From NCBI RefSeq assembly GCF_040183065.1, contig NC_091121.1, positions 67,996,787-68,060,786 of the forward strand: 64,000 nucleotides of DNA, in the 5' to 3' direction. Under the pieces are notes generated by a model. That model had not been told where the DNA came from. It ran no database searches and saw only the letters and a list, made by a program, of their open reading frames with translations. This document shows positions 57,784 through 64,000 of this stretch, in pieces. The stretch is from Periplaneta americana. Its lineage: Eukaryota; Arthropoda; Insecta; Blattodea; Blattidae. The position numbers and the translations under genes are program-made. How positions within the stretch are numbered: the stretch's first letter is position 1; the number at the start of each line of letters is the position of its first letter.

Positions 57784-58658
57784 TAGGGACCGGATTTTTA
57801 GATTTTTAAAAAGTCCATTTTAGATTTTTTTGGAATAGGGGAAATATATTTTTTTAGGTTTTATGTCCAACCTGTGAAACGAGTCGCAAAAACTGCCCAA
57901 TCGTTACAAATGTATCCTTACAGTTACTCTTAAAAAATAAATATATATTTATTAATGCAACTTGGACCACGAAACTGACCACTTTAAGAACCAAACTATT
58001 TATCAAAATGTATAAAATTCGGAATTTTTGTTTTTTCCCCCATTTAACATTATTTGTAGTTTTATAAATTATTGTAACAGTTAACATTTTATTTAATATA
58101 ATTTTCCTTGATATAAATATATAAATTTCAATTTCCAATAGATAAAAGGTACACTACACACACAACTTTTGACTTAAATTTGTTCAAACTTGATAAAGAA
58201 TTATTTAAAAAAATAGCAAATAAACAAAACAAAATTATTTACTAATACTGTTCCTGGTTGCAATATATGACCAAATACTTTTCAAGATCCTCGGCTGAGA
58301 AGTTTTTTCTATTGTCTCTCAAAATATATTTGAAGGACGAAAAGTTTCTATTGACAGCACACGACGTCATAGGTGCAAATTTCTTAGTTGCCACTGCAGC
58401 AGGTACCCACGGTAACTGACAATTGAAGCTTTCCCCCCTGGAGAATGGAGCACACATTTTTCATTTTTTCAAATCCTGGATTTCTCTGCAATACATCCTT
58501 CAGTTAAAATGTGACGGCTTCACCCCCGGGTGTTGGTACTTGTTTCCCATAGAAGCGAGTCAATGACACCAATTGCATCTTTCTGTTGTAGCGACGAAGA
58601 TTCAAAAGTACTCAAAGGAAAAAAAAAATAGGTAAAAACCTACAAATCCGGTCCCAAA
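57784..58658 (-). mobile_element. hAT element, internally deleted
   Basis: Inverted ends TAGGGACCGGATTTTTAG and, in inverse, TTTGGGACCGGATTTGTAGG. GTTATG occurs on both outer sides, so the target duplication is probably GTTATGGT/GTTATGAT with one mismatch. The minus strand carries the C-terminal part of a transposase. Length about 875 bp against several kb for an intact hAT. Confidence 0.72.
58245..58500 (-). pseudogene. hAT transposase C-terminal (dimerisation) pseudogene
   Basis: The minus strand reads NCQLPWVPAAVATKKFAPMT, SCAVNRNFSSFKYILRDNRK and NFSAEDLEKYLVIYCNQ, then a stop. This matches the hAT C-terminal dimerisation block (APxTSCxVERSFSxxKxxLxDxRxxLxxENLEKHLxxxCN). Asn replaces the usual Glu of VERSFS. 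Only the last 60 or so residues are in frame and the rest of the gene is deleted. Confidence 0.82.
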
Positions 58659-58879
58659 GTTATGATCGCATTGCGATGCGACGGGACGTGCGATATAGCA
58701 TGAGGGACCCTCTCCTCATTTCATTCTTGCTATGTCAGCATATCTCAACAACATTTACGGAAAGCGATGGGTAGAGAGAGGGGGATCTGTTGTATTGCCA
58801 GCGCGATCGCCCGACTTAACGTCTTTTATTTATTTATTTGAGGACATGTGAAGAATGTATTGTACATTACTCCAGTTGA

Positions 58880-59760
58880 CACAGTTGAATAAAGTGCATA
58901 AGATTTGCTGATGATATGACGTTGTTAGCAAAAATAAGAAAGTCAAGGAAAGCAAAAATGGAAAGCAATGGAGAAATAGAAATGCAAGGAAGTAATAAGG
59001 AACGCAAGGAACAAAGCTGGAAGGCAAGGAAGGAATAAGGAAGAAAAGGATCAATGATTGCATCCCAGGATGAAAAATTCAAATCAGGATAAATGATTCA
59101 AAGCAGGAAAGAAAAATGGAGGGCAAGGAAGAATGCTGAAAAGAGATGAAAGACGTAAAATAATTACCGTATGAAAGACAGAAAGAGAGGAAGAACTGAG
59201 AAATCACAAGCAAAACATAAATAAATACACAAATAAATAAAACGGAATGAATAAAGAAAAGTTAAAACATGAATTTGAAATAACAAAAGTAAGAAGAATG
59301 AAGGATGTATGAACAATGAGGTAGAGATTGAATGAAACTGTAACAAATTTAAATTTAGTATGAAAGGAGGAATGAGTGTATTAGAAGAAATAAAAGAGAG
59401 AAAATAATCAACAAAAAAGAAAATCAATCAAAGGAATGCCAATGTAATGAAAGAAACGTTAACGAAGAGAGAATTAAGAGTAAGGGAGGTAAGAAATAAG
59501 ATAAGGAAAAGTAAGGAAAAGAAGTAAAGGAAGGGAATAAGAACTATAGGACAAGAAAAAGAGTAGAAAGAGGATTCAAAGAGCAGGAAAAGGAGCATAG
59601 AAAGTAAAAAAAATAGCAGGAGGAAGGAGAGAGAGAAAGGGGAAGAGCATGAATAAATAAGAAAGAGAACAAAATAAATTTTGATGAAGGAAGCAAGAAT
59701 AATGAAAAGGGAGGAAATAAAAATTGTAAACAAAATAACCACAAAATGATCAGGAAATTT
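58880..59760. repeat. purine-rich degenerate tract
   Basis: The plus strand is dominated by A and G, with recurring AAGGAAGxAATAAGGAA-like phrases. Open frames on the minus strand are compositional. Confidence 0.75.
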
Positions 59761-60877
59761 TCGGACAGGCTATAACATAGTAACTTCAACATTTTCTAAT
59801 AAAACCGAGTAGCCTAAGTGAATGTTACAAATTTGCAAATGATTTCCATCATATTAAGTTTTCCATGTATACAAAACTAGCATGTTACTGAAAACTACAA
59901 TACAACAGATTAAGAAACTTAAAGGGGTGAGTAGAAACGTATATCAGAATTCCTTCCAATGTTTCCGGTATACGTTCCAGACGGAATAGATATATGGGTG
60001 TCTTCTGCCACACGACAGGTAAGACTGTTTGTCGTACACTGGGAGGAAGAACAAACGTAACATTTCTACGTAAAGGAAAAACCAAATAAAGTGGGTGTTG
60101 GGGCACTTCTTAAGTAAGATAGATCAGTGTTTGCTATTAACAGAGACGTGCGGTGGGCTCAGAGAGGCGATCAAGGAACGACTCCCACATAGTGCCAACT
60201 GACGCAAGGGAATTCTTTTTTTCTGGGATTTATTTTCGTTAAAGAAATACTCATAATGGACTTAATCGAAAATGAATGATATAGCCCACTGTGTGGATAG
60301 TTCAGGATACTATAAACATCTCTCGAGATTCTGTATCGCTAAATCAATTTTATTTTGGTATTAGTGCAGTAACATGGTAAGTTATTCACATAGTTATGAA
60401 CTGATATACTGTAGGTAATCGTGTGTGTCAAATAGAAGTCGAGATGAAAATCATGTGTTTCCAAACGCTTGGTTGGGCTATTATTAATCAATTGTAGGCT
60501 GATGTTATATTTAGACACCCGTCCCTTCTGACATATAATTATAATTATATCGGACATTACTGCTCAAGTTCCTGGCTGTCAAATACCTATATGTAATAAT
60601 TGATTGTATTAATATACTACGACATTTTTTATTCTTGATTTAGGTGTGTTAATTTAAGAAAAGTTAATAGAAGATTTGAACTTCTTTCTTAGGCTCTCAA
60701 AACATACTTTTCTTTAAAGCTTTTTAACTTTAATTATTTAAATTAGTCGTAACGAATAACATAAGCATTCATGGCTATTTTAGTCGTTATGTTAGATGTT
60801 ACAATTTAGTGATTCTCATCCGGGAGAACGTATCCCGCTGGAGTCCGAAGAGCAGTTAATAAGGGACCACGAACAGC
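59761..60877. other. AT-rich unassigned stretch
   Basis: The 73-codon frame at 59885-60106 (minus) is not recognised. Nothing supported. Confidence 0.5.
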
Positions 60878-60958
<81 letters not shown>

Positions 60959-60959
60959 T
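60878..60959. repeat. (AAT)n microsatellite
   Basis: About 27 AAT units immediately 5' of the truncated non-LTR fragment. Confidence 0.97.
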
Positions 60960-61265
60960 GAACGTGTGAAATGGACAGACAGAATAAGAAATGAAGCTGT
61001 GTTGAAAAGAGTGGGTGAAGAAAGAATGATGCTGAAACTGATCAGGAAGAGGAAAATTGGTTGGGTCACTGGCTGCAAAGAAACTGCATACTGAAAGATG
61101 CACTGGAAGGAATGGTGAACGGGAGAAGAGTTCGGGGTAGAAGAAGATATCAGATGATAGACGACATTAAGATCTATGGATCATATGAGGAAACAAAGAG
61201 AAAGGCAGAAAATAGCAAAGATTGGGGAAAGAAAGCTGTGAAAGACCTGCCTTTGGGCAGAACAA
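60960..61265 (+). pseudogene. non-LTR retrotransposon ORF C-terminus, sister of 9705-9956
   Basis: The frame begins VKWTDRIRNEAVLKRVGEER, then MLKLIRKRKIGW; a frameshift moves to MGHWLQRNCILKDALEGMVN, GRRVRGRRRYQMIDDIKIYG, SYEETKRKAENSKDWGK and finally KDLPLGRTMNEQ. This is the same C-terminal block as the copy at 9705-9956. It is 5'-truncated with one frameshift. Its tail is (AAT)n at 61277-61336, while the sister has (AATG)n, and another AAT tract sits at its 5' edge. Confidence 0.88.
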
Positions 61266-61275
61266 TGAATGAACA

Positions 61276-61336
<61 letters not shown>
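61266..61336. repeat. (AAT)n tail of non-LTR fragment
   Basis: About 20 AAT units directly after the last codons of the fragment. Confidence 0.96.
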
Positions 61337-61337
<1 letters not shown>

Positions 61338-61689
61338 GTTTTCTCATTAGTAATTTCGGTTTTTTAAGTTAGATGTTCTGTAAGATTTTAATGATTTCTT
61401 TTAGTTGGACAAAGCAATTTACGGAACGCTATGATTAACATTGTAGGTATATTGTGAGCATGTGACAATCATCAACTATGTTAATAGAACTAATCTAAAA
61501 AATAGTTGATGAAGTTTTAGATTAGAGTCCTTCTAACTCACCACAGTACTGTAAACAAGATTATAAAGCTGTTGTTGCGGGCCGAAAAAAAATATAAAGT
61601 CGAGGGTAAATATGTCGAAATATATTTATATATTAGAAAACAATTATATTATCCTTACCACATTTTCAGAACAAATTTTGAACAATATT
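61337..61689. other. unassigned, probably 5' part of a Tc1-like relic
   Basis: AT-rich. No motif before the C-terminal block that follows. Confidence 0.4.
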
Positions 61690-61964
61690 ACATTTTCAGA
61701 TTACAAAATGACGGTTATGCAAGAGGGGTACCTTGTCACACTCTTAAAAGTGACAACATTTCTGTCAGAAATATCCCCCTTTTGCCTTGTCTCGGAAATT
61801 CTCCGGATTTGAACCCAATCCAAAATTTGTGTGGACTGGAAAAAAAGGAAATGCCTAAACAGATTATTACAACAAAAACGTTTGAAAGTATACCACGTAG
61901 AGTTGACAATGTTATTAAAGCAAAAGGGGGACACATAAAATTTGTGGACTTTACATGGTCTTAA
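61690..61964 (+). pseudogene. Tc1-like transposase C-terminal pseudogene
   Basis: The plus strand reads LQNDGYARGVPCHTLKSDNI, then LGNSPDLNPIQNLCGLEKKE and SIPRRVDNVIKAKGGHIKF with a normal stop soon after. It matches the Tc1 blocks QQDNAPxHTA, SPDLNPIENLWGxLK and SMPRRVxAVIKAKGGHTKY. Asp of the QDN motif and Asp of SPDLNP are recognisable (QND and SPD), but the surrounding residues are altered and the N-terminal half is absent, so it is inactive. Confidence 0.85.
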
Positions 61965-62098
61965 ATTAACAGTAATCTGTATTCTGACACTTTGTAATAT
62001 GAAAATATAAGTATTATTCAAAATGTGTTCTGAAAATGCAGTGAAGATAGTTGTATTTTGAAATATGAAATTACAGTAAATGTAGAATTAAAACAATA

Positions 62099-62353
62099 TC
62101 GTCGTTGTTCCTACAATAACTCCTAAGTGACATATTTATCGATTTTCAGATTTTTGCTCTATTAAATAGCTTAAATAGTGATACAGCAAATAAAATCTCC
62201 TATAGGCCTATGTAATTATATTTATTTCTTTCGAAAATGTAAGAATTCACAATCCCCTATGTACGGCTGCCATAGGATGAATAAATGTGTTTTTTTCCTC
62301 CTACTGAAAAATGTATATTTTGCACATAAGAGTTATTGCAGGAACAACGACGA
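62099..62353. mobile_element. MITE, 255 bp, TA-flanked
   Basis: Inverted ends TCGTCGTTGTTCCTACAATA and, in inverse, TCGTCGTTGTTCCTGCAATA; similarity extends to about 35 bp (ACTCCTAAGTG / ACTCTTATGTG). TA at 62097-62098 and 62354-62355. A short Tc1/mariner-type MITE. Confidence 0.85.
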
Positions 62354-62374
62354 TATTTGAAAAGTTTCAGGTGA

Positions 62375-62935
62375 TTCATGGGAAATGTCTCTTATTATTA
62401 TTCGGTTGAGAAGCTTTCGTCATCTAGTCTGCTGTCAAAACATTTGAAAGTTAGAATTTATAAAACAGTTATATTACCGGTTGTTCTGTATTGTTGTGAA
62501 ACTTGGACTCTAACTTTGAGAGAGGAACAGAGATTAAGGGTATATGAGAATAAGGTTCTTAGGAAAATATTTGGGGCTAAGAGGGATGAAGTTAGAAGAA
62601 AATGGAGAAAGTTACACAACGCAGAACTGCACGCATTTTATTCATCTCACATAATTGGGAACATTAAACCCAGACGTTTGAAATGGGCAGGGAATGTAGC
62701 AAGTATGGGCGAATCCAGAAATGCATATAGAGTGTTAGTTGGGAGACCGGAGGGGAAAAGACCTTTGAGGAGGCCGAGACGTAGATTGGAGGATAACATA
62801 AAAATGGATTTGAGGGAGGTGTGATATGATGATAGAGAGTGGATTAATCTTGCACAGGATAGGGACCGATAGCGGGCTTATGTGAGGGCGGCAATGAACC
62901 TGCGGGTTCCTTAAAAGTCATTTGTAAGTAAGTAA
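62375..62935 (+). pseudogene. non-LTR retrotransposon ORF C-terminus with (TAAG)n tail
   Basis: The frame reads YYSVEKLSSSSLLSKHLKVR, IYKTVILPVVLYCCETWTLT, LREEQRLRVYENKVLRKIFG, AKRDEVRRKWRKLHNAELHA, RLKWAGNVASMGESRNAYRV and LVGRPEGKRPLRRPRRRLED. A TGA follows DLREV, and the frame goes on as YDDREWINLAQDRDR, a TAG, then RAYVRAAMNLRVP. This is the well-known thumb/C-terminal part of an insect non-LTR reverse transcriptase (KTVILPVVLYxCETWTL, LRWAGHVxRM, DRWRAYVRAAMNLRVP). TAG replaces the Trp codon of DRWRAY. The RT core is missing. Tail: TAAG repeats at about 62924-62936. Confidence 0.9.
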
Positions 62936-62936
62936 G

Positions 62937-63484
62937 TTGTAAATAATAATAGTAATAATAAGTAGAAATAATAACAATGACAGCAGAAAAATTTACTGTT
63001 TTGTTTCACTTGATGAACAATACTGAATAAAGTAATAGTCGAATGACTCTGGGGTTATTAGGAATAGTAATAATTTGGGCGTGAGCCCCACAACCCGCGA
63101 CTCCCGGAGGCCGGGAATTGATTGTTTACCCGGAACTACTTTGTGACCTGGGCGTGGAGTGACGTCTCTTTGTAGGTCGCATGTAATTAACGGTCGTGCG
63201 GAGTTGCCGGGGCGCCTGGGGCAGTTATATTACTTGCGTCAGAAACTACTCACAATTCCTGCTCACAGCGCTGAACCAACTGCAGATGCTATTCACCTGC
63301 ATCCTTCCATTACAAGTCTCACAGACGGCGTGACGTTGCTCTCCTCCCCTTCCATCATTAATATGGAGGAAAGGGCTGATTAGGACCAACGGTAGCTCCA
63401 CGAGGTCACTCAAGGGTTTCAGGTAGCTGAACTCGAATTGGCAAGAAATAAGTAGTACATGCATTTTCGTTTCCAGAATATTAC
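62937..63484. other. unassigned, CpG-richer stretch
   Basis: 63070-63430 is clearly GC- and CpG-richer than its surroundings (CGCGACTCCCGGAGGCCGGG, GTTGCCGGGGCGCCTGGGGC). The plus frame at 63159-63383 is open for 74 codons without recognisable content. Could be an exon, a CpG-rich regulatory element or an unknown repeat. Confidence 0.35.
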
Positions 63485-64000
63485 ATCAGTATTTCATCGT
63501 CTCTGTATAGACTATATGCAAATCACAGAAACCTGCAGAAAAGTATATTCTATTATCCATTTTCTAAAAAGGATAAATGTTCATCTTCCCTCTTGCTTAA
63601 AAAGTCCCTTGTGCAGACGCTTGTATTTCCCTATTTTGACTATGCTGACATTTTACTGACTGACCTTTCCAGCGACAACAAAACGAAACTTCAACGTGCT
63701 CATAACTTGTGTGTACGTTTTGTAAGCAATGTTCGTAAATATGATCATATTACCCCATCCCTGGAAACAATAGGTTGGCTTAAACTAGATAAGAAAAGAA
63801 ATTTACATTCACTTCTCCTTCTCTTCGAAATTTTGAACTCTTCTATTCCTTCGTACCTGTCGTCTCGCTTCACTTTCCTTTCTTCCCACCACAATCTGAA
63901 CACACGCTCTCGCCATGAAACAATACTAACAATACCATCCCATCGCACCTCCTCATACTCATCCTCTTTCACAATAGCCCTGCCAAGACTCTGGAATTCG
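63485..64000 (+). pseudogene. non-LTR retrotransposon ORF2 C-terminus, runs off the window
   Basis: From about 63563 the plus frame is open to the window end: KKSLVQTLVFPYFDYADILL, TDLSSDNKTKLQRAHNLCVR, FVSNVRKYDHITPSLETIGW, LKLDKKRNLHSLLLLFEILN, SSIPSYLSSRFTFLSSHHNL, NTRSRHETILTIP and finally ALPRLWNS. The pattern LVxxLxFPxFDYxDxxxxDL, KLQRAxNxCVRFV and ITPxLxxLxWLKLxxRRNLHSLxLLFxIL is the post-RT region of insect Jockey/CR1-type elements. The frame is uninterrupted over about 145 codons, so it is relatively young. It is truncated 5' of the RT core; the 3' end lies beyond the window. Confidence 0.87.

Noticed and set aside
59885..60106. 73-codon minus-strand gene candidate
   Set aside because: No domain, no splice or start context, and flanked by repeat-rich DNA.

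Overview
This is eukaryotic, almost certainly insect, nuclear DNA: AT-rich, intergenic or intronic, and packed with decayed mobile elements. The evidence is a set of tRNA-derived SINEs with A and B boxes and 11-13 bp target-site duplications, several diverged mariner/Tc1, pogo, hAT, Harbinger and Mutator-like remnants, C-terminal scraps of non-LTR reverse transcriptases with microsatellite tails, and long AAT, GAAA and TATC microsatellites. Several SINEs resemble repeats I remember from cockroach (Periplaneta-like) sequence. That is recollection, not a search result. I found no host protein gene, true tRNA, rRNA or CRISPR that I can support. All coordinates were counted by hand, so element edges may be off by a few bases.

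Layout. 1-10 kb: AAT microsatellite, a SINE body, an unclassified repeat split by a 1-kb hAT element that itself holds a SINE, a 1.06-kb TA-flanked inverted-repeat element, a hAT-like MITE, and a pogo-like relic holding a non-LTR 3' end. 10-21 kb: palindromic microsatellite, 0.96-kb foldback element, full-length tRNA-headed SINE, a 1.9-kb transposon with 32-bp inverted repeats and an internally deleted gene, pogo-like and Harbinger MITEs. 21-30 kb: non-LTR fragment, pyrimidine minisatellite, deleted mariner-like element, a 2.85-kb polypurine tract with a partial copy 3 kb downstream, a CpG-rich open segment, and a foldback element. 30-37 kb: non-LTR fragment, three mariner/Tc1-type pseudogenes (one nearly full length), a SINE, and an inverted-repeat element. 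37-42 kb: a Mutator-like transposon whose left part is a 3.5-kb array of 54-bp repeats, with a SINE in its transposase. 42-54 kb: polypurine tract, MITE, DDE transposase pseudogene split by a SINE, second foldback element, TATC microsatellite, non-LTR scrap, young SINE, 77-bp minisatellite. 54-58 kb: two related tRNA-like inverted-pair elements and hAT elements. 59-64 kb: purine-rich tract, three non-LTR fragments, a Tc1 fragment, a MITE, and a CpG-richer unassigned stretch.

Most striking: (1) two diverged tRNA-like repeat families keep the same anticodon-loop sequence and 3' oligo-T hairpin while their stems differ by paired changes, each in a head-inverted structure flanked by 11-12 bp direct repeats; (2) the Mutator-like element has inverted arrays of a 15-bp motif at both ends, and its 54-bp minisatellite carries the same motif and reads in frame into the transposase; (3) two foldback elements share a 29-nt hairpin-plus-CGAAAC motif with covarying stems. 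Nothing here forms an operon or pathway. The layout is a record of serial insertion, and the nesting gives relative ages.
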